A stretch of 21,980 nucleotides of DNA from CAYRJD01 sp964424585 (GTDB taxonomy: Bacteria; Actinomycetota; Acidimicrobiia; Acidimicrobiales; Poriferisodalaceae), in contig CAYRJD010000071.1 of the NCBI GenBank assembly GCA_964424585.1, forward strand, positions 1-21,980, written 5' to 3'. Position numbers and translations under genes: made by a program. Of this stretch, positions 13,010-20,039 are shown piece after piece. The number at the start of each line of letters is the position of its first letter. The stretch's first letter is position 1. The notes under the pieces were generated by a model that was not told where the DNA came from, did not search any database, and was given only the letters and a program-made list of their open reading frames with translations.

Positions 13010-14833
13010 GTGGCTCTCACGATGTCGACGGTCGATCTGCGTGCGGCGATCTCGACCTACGCCGAACTGCTCGACACTCACCGCCTCGTGCTCGACCGTC
13101 TCAACGTCTACCCCGTGCCCGACGGCGACACCGGCACCAACATGGCGTTGACGCTCGACACGGTCGTCGAGCACGTCGCCGCAGCCGCAGGCGGGTCGCA
13201 CGAAGACGTGTGCGCGGCCATCGGCCGGGGCGCCATCTTGGGAGCGCGAGGCAACTCCGGGGTGATCATGGGGCAGATGCTGCGAGCGTGGTCTGCTGCG
13301 CTCGCGGACGCGCCTGCGCCCGACGCCGCGCGCGTCGCGAGCGCGCTGATGGCGGGCAGTGAGGCAGCAGACACGGCGGTGCACACGCCGGTTGAGGGAA
13401 CGATTCTCAGCGTCGCTCGCGCGGCGGGTCAAGCGGCGGTCGGCTGCGCCGAACACGCCGGGCGGCCCGCCGACGGGCCAGCCGACGACGGGTCATTCGA
13501 GGCCGACGGGCCAGCCGACGTCGTCGCGGTGCTCGAAGCCGCCAAGCTCGCCGGCCAGGCCGCGCTCGAGTTCACGCCTCAGCAGCTGCCAGCCCTCGCG
13601 CAAGCAGGAGTGGTCGACGCCGGCGCTGCGGGCTACTTGCTGTTCATCGACGCGCTGCTCACCGCGACAGACGCACGGGCAACGCCAGATGAGATCGACC
13701 TGCCAGCCGACGTGTGGAGCGAGCTCGCCACCGGCGACGACGTCGCGCCCGCGCCAAACGGCGACCACCCGGGCGCGCACCCGCCGCACGAGCCCGCCAG
13801 CCCTGCCGCGACAACAGCCCGCAAAACCAACGCCGATCTGGGCCCCCGCTATGAGGTCATGTTCCTGCTCGACGCGCCCGACGAAGCGGTGCCAGCCTTC
13901 ACCGACACCTGGGGCACGCTCGGCGAATCCATCGTCACGGTCGGCGGCGACGGCATCTGGAACTGCCACATTCACACCGATCACATCGGGGCTGCCATCG
14001 AGGCAGGCATCGCCGTCGGACGCCCCCACCGCATAGCCGTCACCGACCTCCACGAACAGGTCTCTCACACCGAGCCCGCGCACGTGCTCGCCCACGCAGC
14101 AAGCGCAGCGAACGCGGCGCCCGCCACGCCCGCAGCCGAGCGGGCCGTCTGCGCGGTCGTCGCCGTGTCGCCGTCAGCTGGCACCGACCGGCTGTTCACC
14201 GACAGCGGCGTCGCCGGCCTCGTCGCTGGCGGCCAGACGATGAACCCGTCCACCGCCGAACTGCTAGCCGCGGTCGAAGCTGCCAACGCCGACAGCGTCG
14301 TCGTGCTGCCTAACAACTCAAACATCGTCGCCGAAGCCGAGCAGCTCGACGACCTCACCGACGCCAGCGTCGACGTCGTGCCCACCCACTCGGTCATCGA
14401 AGGCTTAGCCGCGATGGTCGCCTACGACCCGACGCTGCCCGCCGCCGCCAATCACGCCGCGATGGCTCAAGCCCACGCCAACCTCGCCGTAGCCGAGGTC
14501 ACCCGCGCCGTGCGCGACACTGTCACTGCCACTGGCACCGGCACCAGCGCCGACGACCGCCAGGTCAAAGCGGGCGACTGGATAGGGCTGAGTAAGGCAG
14601 TCAAGGGCCGCATCGTCGGCATCGGCGCGACTCAAGCAACCGCCGCCATCGAGACGCTCGCCAACCTGCTCACGCCCGACCACGAGCTGCTCACCATCGT
14701 CACCGGCGACGACGCCGAGCCCGACGCAACAGCGGAGGTGCTGGCGTGGCTCGCAGATAAGCACCCAGACGTCGAAGCGGAAGTGCTACACGGAGGGCAG
14801 CCGCACTACCCGTTCCAGTTCGGCGCCGAGTAG
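13010..14833 (+). CDS. fakA: DAK2/DegV-like fatty-acid kinase-type protein (FakA/YloV family)
   Basis: The protein is about 607 residues. The N-terminal DhaL/DAK2 ATP-binding domain shows LNVYPVPDGDTGTNM (31-45), whose Asp residues bind Mg-ATP, then GARGNSGVIMGQM (78-90), TPVEGTILSVA (126-136) and AGVVDAGAAGYL (199-210). A Pro/Ala-rich linker (about 240-275) leads to a middle domain with GDGIWNCHIHTDHIGAAIEAG. The C-terminal domain has VAGGQTMNPST and VVLPNNSNIV, diagnostic of FakA/YloV. In Firmicutes FakA phosphorylates fatty acids held by FakB, feeding PlsX/PlsY. plsX and acpP lie downstream here, which fits. An insertion at 150-170 contains two copies of ADGPAD encoded by a 19-bp DNA repeat. 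GTG 13010 is preferred because of the -10 box 7 nt upstream. No FakB gene is visible in the window. Confidence 0.9.
   Translation: MALTMSTVDLRAAISTYAELLDTHRLVLDRLNVYPVPDGDTGTNMALTLDTVVEHVAAAAGGSHEDVCAAIGRGAILGARGNSGVIMGQMLRAWSAALADAPAPDAARVASALMAGSEAADTAVHTPVEGTILSVARAAGQAAVGCAEHAGRPADGPADDGSFEADGPADVVAVLEAAKLAGQAALEFTPQQLPALAQAGVVDAGAAGYLLFIDALLTATDARATPDEIDLPADVWSELATGDDVAPAPNGDHPGAHPPHEPASPAATTARKTNADLGPRYEVMFLLDAPDEAVPAFTDTWGTLGESIVTVGGDGIWNCHIHTDHIGAAIEAGIAVGRPHRIAVTDLHEQVSHTEPAHVLAHAASAANAAPATPAAERAVCAVVAVSPSAGTDRLFTDSGVAGLVAGGQTMNPSTAELLAAVEAANADSVVVLPNNSNIVAEAEQLDDLTDASVDVVPTHSVIEGLAAMVAYDPTLPAAANHAAMAQAHANLAVAEVTRAVRDTVTATGTGTSADDRQVKAGDWIGLSKAVKGRIVGIGATQATAAIETLANLLTPDHELLTIVTGDDAEPDATAEVLAWLADKHPDVEAEVLHGGQPHYPFQFGAE
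13469..13520 (+). repeat. 19-bp direct repeat inside the fakA-like gene
   Basis: GCCGACGGGCCAGCCGACG occurs exactly at 13469-13487 and 13502-13520, 33 bases (11 codons) apart. It encodes ADGPAD twice in a loop of the DAK2 domain. Its 15-bp core GACGGGCCAGCCGAC recurs exactly at 18415-18429 in another gene. Confidence 0.85.
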
Positions 14834-14860
14834 CCGGGCCACCTAAGCCTGACGACGCGC

Positions 14861-17158
14861 GTGAGCCAGACGCCAGACGCCCAGCCGACCGGCCCGCTGA
14901 CGCTGGTCGAGCTCCACGAGAAAGGGGTCAGCGAGATCAAGGGTGTCGGCGTTCGCGAAGAACAAGCGCTCGAGAAAATCGGCATCGAAACCGTCGCCGA
15001 CCTGCTCATGCACTACCCGCGCCGCTACGACGACCGCACCCAAGGCGAGCGCATCGCCAACGCGGTCGTCGGCCAAAAGGCCACGTTCATCGGCGATGTC
15101 AGCAACGTGAAGTCGCGCGTCATCAAGGGCGGCAGGCGCATGGTCGAGGCCACGCTGTCTGATGAGACCGGCTCGCTGCGCCTCACGTTCTTCAACCAGT
15201 CGTGGATCGAGCGGCGCCTCAAGCAGGCGCCGTTCATCTCCGTCTACGGCACGGTCACCGCCTACCGCAACCAGCTGCAGCTGACCAACCCGGCGCTCGA
15301 AGCGGCGACGCTCGAAATCCCCGACGGCTCGACGCTGCCGCTCGAAGGTGGAGCCGAAGCCGCGCCCGCGCCGCCCGTGCCCGCGTCAGGCGAAGCGCCC
15401 GCCGACCCGCCCGCCCCCGAAGCGCGCAGCGCGCTCGACGCCCGCACCGGTGTGATCATGCCCATCTACCCGGCGAGCGAAGCTCTCACCACCTACCAGC
15501 TCCAGGGCTGGATCGCGTCAGCCCTGCGACGCTGCGGCCTGGCCGACGACGAAGGCCGCGGCATCGCCGACCCGGTGCCGTTCGACACGCTCGCCGAGCT
15601 GCGGCTCATCAACCGCCAAGAAGCGTTCAAGCTCATCCACGCGCCCAGCGACTACGCCGCCGCCAAGCTCGCCCGCGACCGCCTCGCGTTCGACGAGCTG
15701 CTGCGCATGCAGCTCATCTTGCGCCGCGACCGCCTGCGCCACGAAGCCGAAGCCGTCGGCATCGCGCACGACACCGGCACCGATCTGCTGGCGGCGTTCC
15801 ACGACACCCTCCCGTTCAAGCTCACCCGCGCCCAGCAGCGCACGATCGCCGAGATCGACCGCGACCTCGCGTCGCCGGTCGGCATGCACCGCCTCCTCCA
15901 AGGCGACGTCGGCTCGGGCAAGACCGTCGTCGCGCTCCACGCGCTCGTCACCGCGGTCGCCAACGAGCATCAGGGCGCGCTCATCGCGCCCATCGAAGTG
16001 CTCGCCGAGCAGCACTACCTCTCGCTGCGTCGCCTGCTGAGCGACCTCACCGTCGACGACTCGCGGCGGCTCGGCGGCAGCCGCCCCGTCAACCTGCGCC
16101 TGCTCACCGGCGGCCTAGGTGCCGCCGAAGCCAACGACGTCAAGGCGGGGCTGCGCGACGGCACGGTCGACATCGTCATCGGCACCCACGCGCTGCTTCA
16201 AGAAGGGGTCGAGTTCGCCTCGCTCAGCGTCGTCGTCGTCGACGAGCAGCACCGGTTCGGCGTCGAGCAGCGCTCGATCATGCGCGAGCAGGGCCGCAAC
16301 GACGGCCGCAGCCCCGACTTGTTGGTGATGACCGCCACGCCCATCCCGCGCACCGCCGCGCTCACCGTCTACGGCGACCTCGACGTCTCGGTGCTCGACG
16401 AACTCCCCCCCGGGCGCACGCCCGTCGCGACGTCCATCGAGGTCGGGCCCAAGGGCCTCGGCTTCGTCTGGAAGACGATCCGCGACGAGGTAGCGGCCGG
16501 GCACCAGGCGTTCGTCGTGTGTCCGCTCATCGAAGACTCAGAGGTGCTCTCGGCCGCCTCGGCCGAAACCACCTTCAACGAACTCAGCCGCGGCCCGCTG
16601 TCTCGCCTGCGTCTCGGCCTGCTGCACGGCCGCCTCCGCTCAGCCCAGAAAGAGAGTGTGATGGACGCGTTCCGCACCGGCGCCACCGACGTGCTGGTCG
16701 CCACCACTGTCGTCGAGGTCGGAGTAGACGTGCCCAACGCGACGGTGATGGCGGTGCTCAACGCCGACCGCTTCGGCATGGCGCCGCTGCATCAGCTGCG
16801 AGGCCGCGTGGGGCGGTCGAGCTTTCCCTCTGTCTGCCTGCTGGCGGTCGACGGCGAGATGTCGGAGTCGGCCAAGCGCCGGCTCGACGCGCTGGCCGAA
16901 ACCACCGACGGCTTCAAGCTCGCCGAGATCGACCTCGCCGTGCGAGGCGAAGGCACCCTGTTCGCGCAGCACCAGTCGGGCCGCAGCGACCTCAAGCTGG
17001 CGTCGGTCCTCAAGGACGCAAAGCTCATCGAGCGCGCCCGCGAGCTGGCGAAGCAGCTCATTCCCGACGTCGGCGCGCTCAGCGCGCACCCGCTGCTGGC
17101 CCAAGAGGTCGACTGGTTCGCTCGCATCCGTGACGCCGAGTACCTCCAGCGCAGCTGA
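14861..17158 (+). CDS. recG: ATP-dependent DNA helicase RecG
   Basis: The 765-residue SF2 helicase regresses stalled replication forks and processes Holliday junctions. It has an N-terminal helical/wedge region with GVREEQALEKIGIETVADLL (30-49) and HYPRRYDDR (51-59), an OB-fold at about 65-155, and a Pro/Ala/Glu-rich insert (about 162-192). It then carries Walker A GDVGSGKT (348-355), DEQHRFG (461-467), MTATPIPRT (490-498), and VVEVGVDVPNAT (617-628) with QLRGRVGRS (645-653). It is complete and family-length apart from the insert. GTG 14861 lies 27 bases after the fakA-like stop without an obvious ribosome site. The cluster position before rsmD and coaD is common in actinobacteria. Confidence 0.97.
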   Translation: MSQTPDAQPTGPLTLVELHEKGVSEIKGVGVREEQALEKIGIETVADLLMHYPRRYDDRTQGERIANAVVGQKATFIGDVSNVKSRVIKGGRRMVEATLSDETGSLRLTFFNQSWIERRLKQAPFISVYGTVTAYRNQLQLTNPALEAATLEIPDGSTLPLEGGAEAAPAPPVPASGEAPADPPAPEARSALDARTGVIMPIYPASEALTTYQLQGWIASALRRCGLADDEGRGIADPVPFDTLAELRLINRQEAFKLIHAPSDYAAAKLARDRLAFDELLRMQLILRRDRLRHEAEAVGIAHDTGTDLLAAFHDTLPFKLTRAQQRTIAEIDRDLASPVGMHRLLQGDVGSGKTVVALHALVTAVANEHQGALIAPIEVLAEQHYLSLRRLLSDLTVDDSRRLGGSRPVNLRLLTGGLGAAEANDVKAGLRDGTVDIVIGTHALLQEGVEFASLSVVVVDEQHRFGVEQRSIMREQGRNDGRSPDLLVMTATPIPRTAALTVYGDLDVSVLDELPPGRTPVATSIEVGPKGLGFVWKTIRDEVAAGHQAFVVCPLIEDSEVLSAASAETTFNELSRGPLSRLRLGLLHGRLRSAQKESVMDAFRTGATDVLVATTVVEVGVDVPNATVMAVLNADRFGMAPLHQLRGRVGRSSFPSVCLLAVDGEMSESAKRRLDALAETTDGFKLAEIDLAVRGEGTLFAQHQSGRSDLKLASVLKDAKLIERARELAKQLIPDVGALSAHPLLAQEVDWFARIRDAEYLQRS

Positions 17159-17167
17159 GGTGCGCCC

Positions 17168-17173
17168 TACGCT
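17168..17173 (+). promoter_or_regulatory. Putative internal -10 box (TACGCT) before rsmD, leaderless-type
   Basis: TACGCT lies between the recG stop and the rsmD GTG, 6 nt before the start codon. It suggests that rsmD-coaD can be transcribed separately from recG. Confidence 0.4.
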
Positions 17174-17179
17174 GGCGGC

Positions 17180-17773
17180 GTGCGCGTCATCGGCGGAGTG
17201 TTGGGCGGACGTCGCCTCACCGCACCCATCCCGACGGGCGTGCGCCCGACGCCAGACATGGCGCGTGAGGCCATCTTCAACTCGCTGTTCGGCATGGGGC
17301 TGCCTGCAGGCGCGACGGTCGTCGACGCGTATGCCGGCACCGGCGCGATGGGCATCGAGGCGCTCTCGCGCGGCGCGCGTCACGTGACGTTCGTCGACGC
17401 CAACCCTCGAGCCTGCGACGGCATCGAGGCAAACCTGGCGATGCTGCGCAAGAGTTCGGCCGAACTCGGCTCGACCGACGTGCGCTGCGCCGACGTGCTG
17501 ACCTACCTGGCGCGAGGCGCATCGCTACACCCTCACGCAGACGTCGTGTTTGCCGACCCGCCGTTCGCCGACGCCGACTGGCCCGCGCTGCTAGAGCGCA
17601 CGAACGCAGACGTGGTGGTAGCCGAGTGGAACGGCCCGCTCATCGACGTCGACGCCGGACGCTGGAACGTGCTGCGCGTCAAGCGCTACGGCGCGGTGCA
17701 CGTCACCGTGCTCGCGCGCGCCGACGCGTCGCCCCTCGCCGCCCGGTCAGCGGGACAGGAGCTAGCCGCATGA
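17180..17773 (+). CDS. rsmD: 16S rRNA (guanine-966-N2)-methyltransferase RsmD
   Basis: The 197-residue protein starts MRVIGGVLGGRRLTAP and has the RPTPDMAREAIFNSL block (22-36) typical of RsmD. It also has SAM motif I VVDAYAGTGAMGIEAL (47-62) and the catalytic FADPPF (about 119-124). It would make m2G966 in 16S rRNA during 30S assembly. The start GTG is 21 bases past recG with its own -10 box. The gene overlaps coaD in an ATGA junction, so the two should be translationally coupled. Length is usual for the family. Confidence 0.95.
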   Translation: MRVIGGVLGGRRLTAPIPTGVRPTPDMAREAIFNSLFGMGLPAGATVVDAYAGTGAMGIEALSRGARHVTFVDANPRACDGIEANLAMLRKSSAELGSTDVRCADVLTYLARGASLHPHADVVFADPPFADADWPALLERTNADVVVAEWNGPLIDVDAGRWNVLRVKRYGAVHVTVLARADASPLAARSAGQELAA

Positions 17774-18252
17774 AGGCGATGTACCCCGGCTCGTTCGACC
17801 CGCTCCACAACGGCCACCTCGACGTCATCACCGTCGCCGCCAAGATGTTCGTCCAGCTGGTCGTCAGCCCGATGCGCAACCCGCAGAAGGCGTCGCCGAT
17901 GTTCACCGACGACGAGCGTCTGACGATGATCGCCGAGAGCGTCGCGCACCTGAGAAACGTCGAGGTCGTCAGCTTCGAGGGGCTGGTCGTCGACGCGGCG
18001 GCGCGGCTCGACGCGGGCGTGATCGTCAAGGGCCTCCGCAGCGCGGGCGACTTTGAAACCGAGATGCGGATGGCGCACATGAACTACTCGATCACCGGCG
18101 TCGAAACGGTGCTGCTGCCGACCCGACCCGAGACCAGCTTCATCGCGTCGGTGTTCATTCGCGAGATCACCGCCGAAGGTCGCGACTGCTCGCACCTCGT
18201 GCCTCCGCCGGTCGCTGCCCGGCTCGCGCAAATGCCGAGCCGCTCGGCGTAG
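17770..18252 (+). CDS. coaD: Pantetheine-phosphate adenylyltransferase CoaD
   Basis: The 160-residue nucleotidyltransferase makes dephospho-CoA from 4'-phosphopantetheine and ATP. Seen here: MYPGSFDPLHNGHLDVI with the HxGH nucleotide motif (13-16), NPQKASPMF (37-45), KGLRSAGDFETEMRMAHMN (87-105) for ligand binding, and TSFIASVFIREI (122-133) in place of the common ISSTxVRE block. The ATG 17770 overlaps the rsmD TGA by four bases. Full length. The frame extends upstream through rsmD but that part is shadow. Confidence 0.96.
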   Translation: MKAMYPGSFDPLHNGHLDVITVAAKMFVQLVVSPMRNPQKASPMFTDDERLTMIAESVAHLRNVEVVSFEGLVVDAAARLDAGVIVKGLRSAGDFETEMRMAHMNYSITGVETVLLPTRPETSFIASVFIREITAEGRDCSHLVPPPVAARLAQMPSRSA

Positions 18253-18272
18253 CCGTGTCACAATCTGCGCTG

Positions 18273-18299
18273 ATGCGAACCCGACCGCGGCATTCATGA
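18273..18299 (+). CDS. Candidate 8-codon leader peptide coupled to the sepIVA-like gene
   Basis: ATG 18273 encodes MRTRPRHS followed by TGA. The stop overlaps the ATG at 18296 as ATGA. A CACAAT (-10-like) sequence lies 8 nt before this ATG, so the transcript could be leaderless and translate the peptide first. The downstream gene has no ribosome site of its own, which makes coupling through this mini-ORF plausible. The peptide is very Arg-rich. Confidence 0.4.
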   Translation: MRTRPRHS

Positions 18300-19126
18300 A
18301 CGACACCAGCCAGGCGACGGCCTCGCTCGGAGCACTCACGACGCCAGGCTTGCGACCCACCGGCTCGTCGTTCGCATCGGCGCCCCCGACGGGCCAGCCA
18401 ACTGCCGCGCAGACGACGGGCCAGCCGACCGCCGCGCCTCCCACCGCGCCCACGACCGACCAGCCAACGGCAGCTCCCGCACCGCAGACCGTCACTCCCG
18501 GCCCCGCCCAAACTCCGCCCGACACCTTCGAGGAAATCCTCGAGCAGCTGTTCGGCCTCATCGCTGGCGCGCGGCCGATGCCGCTCGGTTCGAGCGTGAT
18601 GATGAGCAAACAAGACGAGGTGCTCAACCTCATTGCGCACGCGATGGAGCGGCTGCCCGAAGAGATCCAGCAGGCCAAGTGGGTGCTCAAAGAGCGCGAC
18701 GACGTGCTCGCCAAGGCGCAGGCAGACGCGGCCCTGCTGCTCGACGACGCTCGGTCGAAGGCGGCGCAGCTCGTCCAGAAGACAGAGGTGGTGCGCTCGG
18801 CCGAGCGGCGCGCCCACCAGGTGCTCGAAGACGCCAAAACCAACGCCCGTCGTCAGCAGCTGCGCGTCGACGACTACTGCGAGCAGGTGCTCGGACAGTT
18901 CGAGCAAGCGATCTCATACGTGCTCCACCAGGTGACCGCGGCGCGCGGCGCGCTCGCGCCCGAACCGCTGCGTCCCGACGAGCTGGCGCACATAGACGGA
19001 ACGGGCGGCGCCAGCGGCGCAGCGTCCGACGCGACGCAGCGCCACGAAGCGGTGCCGCACAGCGACGTGCCGAAGGCAGGCCGAGGCAAGGTCTACGACC
19101 AAGAAAAACTCGAGCCCCACGAGTAG
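18296..19126 (+). CDS. sepIVA: SepIVA-like DivIVA-domain septation protein
   Basis: The 276-residue protein has a low-complexity Pro/Thr/Gln/Ala N-terminus (about 20-75), including TGQPTAA repeats. It is followed by a conserved core: GARPMPLGSSVMMSKQDEVL (91-110), a LPEEIQQAKWVLKERDDVLA segment (120-139), and a long coiled coil to about 215 containing KTEVVRSAERRAHQVLEDA. This pattern and the position beside DUF177 and rnc match mycobacterial SepIVA (Rv2927c), a cytoplasmic DivIVA-like protein needed for division and envelope growth. The C-terminal tail ends VYDQEKLEPHE. It has no membrane helix. Start ATG 18296 lacks a ribosome site and overlaps the stop of an 8-codon ORF. The function is by homology to SepIVA and is fairly secure at family level. 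Confidence 0.85.
   Translation: MNDTSQATASLGALTTPGLRPTGSSFASAPPTGQPTAAQTTGQPTAAPPTAPTTDQPTAAPAPQTVTPGPAQTPPDTFEEILEQLFGLIAGARPMPLGSSVMMSKQDEVLNLIAHAMERLPEEIQQAKWVLKERDDVLAKAQADAALLLDDARSKAAQLVQKTEVVRSAERRAHQVLEDAKTNARRQQLRVDDYCEQVLGQFEQAISYVLHQVTAARGALAPEPLRPDELAHIDGTGGASGAASDATQRHEAVPHSDVPKAGRGKVYDQEKLEPHE
18388..18468 (+). repeat. Imperfect repeats of GACGGGCCAGCCGAC in the SepIVA N-terminus
   Basis: Copies are at 18388-18402 (one mismatch), 18415-18429 (exact) and 18454-18468 (three mismatches). They encode (P/T)TGQPTA units. The exact copy is identical to two copies in the fakA-like gene, but is read in a different frame there. Confidence 0.8.
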
Positions 19127-19170
19127 TTGCCCGGTGCCCAGTTGCCCGGTGCCCAGTTGCCCGGTGACCA
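19126..19170 (+). repeat. Three-copy 15-bp tandem repeat GTTGCCCGGTGCCCA
   Basis: Units lie at 19126-19140, 19141-19155 and 19156-19170; the third has one change, TGCCCA to TGACCA. The array begins on the last base of the sepIVA-like stop codon and ends 14 bases before the DUF177 start. A degenerate fourth unit (GTTGACTGGCACCCG) follows. Confidence 0.9.
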
Positions 19171-19183
19171 GTTGACTGGCACC
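19163..19183 (+). promoter_or_regulatory. Hairpin immediately before the DUF177 start codon
   Basis: GGTG-A-CCAGT / TG / ACTGG-CACC forms a 9-bp stem with one bulged A and a 2-base turn (in practice a 4-base loop), ending one base before GTG 19185. In addition CGGTGCCC in the first two repeat units (19132-19139 and 19147-19154) is perfectly complementary to GGGCACCG at 19190-19197, just inside the coding region. Alternative folds could thus close or open the start. Confidence 0.45.
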
Positions 19184-19184
19184 C

Positions 19185-19793
19185 GTGACGGGCACCGCAT
19201 CTGAGCCGCTCCGCCTGCCTCTCGGGTCGATCGGTGCCAGCGGGCTGGCCGTAAACACCGAAGTGCGTGGCGAGCACCTGGCCGTGTCGCCGCCACGCAG
19301 CGACGGCGCAGCGCTCGGCGTGGGCGACGTCGCCATCGCGCCCTACGCGCCCGTAGTCGTCAACCTGCGCTGCAGCCTGGTCAACGACGGCGTGTTGGTT
19401 GCCGGCGAGCTGGCGACCAGCTGGTGCGGCCCGTGCAGCCGCTGCGCGCGAGACATCGAAGGCACCGCAACCGTCAGCGTGCGCGAACGCTTCGTAGCCG
19501 CCGAGCCGCTAGCCGACCCTGCGCTGACCGAAGACGGCGAATACGCCCTCGAACCCCAGCACCTCAACCTCACCGCGATGGTGCGCGACGCGCTGCTGCT
19601 AGAGCTTCCCACCGCTGGCGCGCGGTGTCCCTACGGCGACGGCTGCGAGCACTTGCCCACCGAGCTGAGGCCCGATGAGCTGAAGCGCCGCCAGCTGCCA
19701 CCGGACAGCGACCGCGCCGCCGCCGACCCAGACGAAGGGCCCGCGCCTCGCGACGAACGCTGGGCCGCGCTGGACGTGCTGCGCGAGCGGTAG
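19185..19793 (+). CDS. DUF177/YceD-family protein
   Basis: The 202-residue protein carries the family pattern: an N-terminal beta-rich half, the Cys block SWCGPCSRCARDIEG (79-93), the acidic DGEYALEPQHLNLTAMVRDALLLELP segment (in pieces at 117-141), and a second Cys pair in CPYGDGCEH (148-156). It ends ERWAALDVL. The family usually lies directly before rpmF (L32), as here, and has been linked to ribosome and 23S rRNA maturation. The usual CDPDCKGLC-type loop is altered to CPYGDGCEHLP. GTG 19185 is 11 codons or fewer from an upstream in-frame stop, so the start is well constrained. It has no ribosome site and sits right behind a hairpin. Confidence 0.88.
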   Translation: MTGTASEPLRLPLGSIGASGLAVNTEVRGEHLAVSPPRSDGAALGVGDVAIAPYAPVVVNLRCSLVNDGVLVAGELATSWCGPCSRCARDIEGTATVSVRERFVAAEPLADPALTEDGEYALEPQHLNLTAMVRDALLLELPTAGARCPYGDGCEHLPTELRPDELKRRQLPPDSDRAAADPDEGPAPRDERWAALDVLRER

Positions 19794-19862
19794 CCTTACG
19801 CCCCGTCTGGGTCCGCGGCCCTTCTGGCGCGGCCCGCTCAGCACAACCCACAGGAGCCCCGC
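19791..19862 (+). promoter_or_regulatory. rpmF leader: -10-like TAGCCT, hairpin and ribosome site
   Basis: TAGCCT (19791-19796) includes the DUF177 stop codon. An imperfect hairpin CCGCGGCC-CTTCT-GG-CGCGG (about 19813-19832, one bulge) and AGGAG at 19852-19856, six bases before GTG 19863, complete the leader. A separate promoter for rpmF-plsX is plausible but not proven. Confidence 0.35.
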
Positions 19863-20039
19863 GTGGCGGTCCCCAAGAAGAAAACGTCGAAGGCCAAGAC
19901 CCGCTCGCGCCGAGCGTCCGCGTGGCGGCTGCGGCCAGCCGCGCGCAGCGTCTGCCCCAGGTGCTCCGAAGCCAAGCTGCCGCACCGCGTCTGCGGCAGC
20001 TGCGGCTGGTACGGCGGCCGTCAGGCAGTCGAGGTCTGA
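19863..20039 (+). CDS. rpmF: 50S ribosomal protein L32 (zinc-ribbon form)
   Basis: The 58-residue protein begins MAVPKKKTSKAKTRSRRA, the canonical L32 N-terminus. It has two cysteine pairs, CPRC (31-34) and CGSC (44-47), that form the Zn-binding (C+) ribbon, followed by GWYGGRQAVEV. The GTG start has AGGAG six bases upstream. Its TGA stop shares bases with the CTG at 20036 that I take as the plsX start. Having all four Cys means this is the Zn-dependent paralogue; a Zn-free partner, if any, is outside the window. Confidence 0.96.
   Translation: MAVPKKKTSKAKTRSRRASAWRLRPAARSVCPRCSEAKLPHRVCGSCGWYGGRQAVEV

Noticed and set aside
14875..14889. A further copy of the GACGGGCCAGCCGAC repeat at the recG N-terminus
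   Set aside because: GACGCCCAGCCGAC needs a deletion and a substitution to match, too weak in a GC-rich background.
15202..17133. A 643-codon plus-strand open frame inside recG
   Set aside because: It is an extremely Arg/Ala/Pro-rich alternative frame of recG, whose own frame has every helicase motif.
17686..18843. A 385-codon minus-strand frame opposite coaD and sepIVA
   Set aside because: It is Ser/Gly/Val/Arg-rich shadow, with glycine and tryptophan runs arising from the repeats on the other strand.
19126..19185. A CRISPR-like or coding WAPGN repeat at the 15-bp array
   Set aside because: There are no spacers between units, only three contiguous copies; the minus-strand peptide repeat is just a translation of the tandem DNA repeat.
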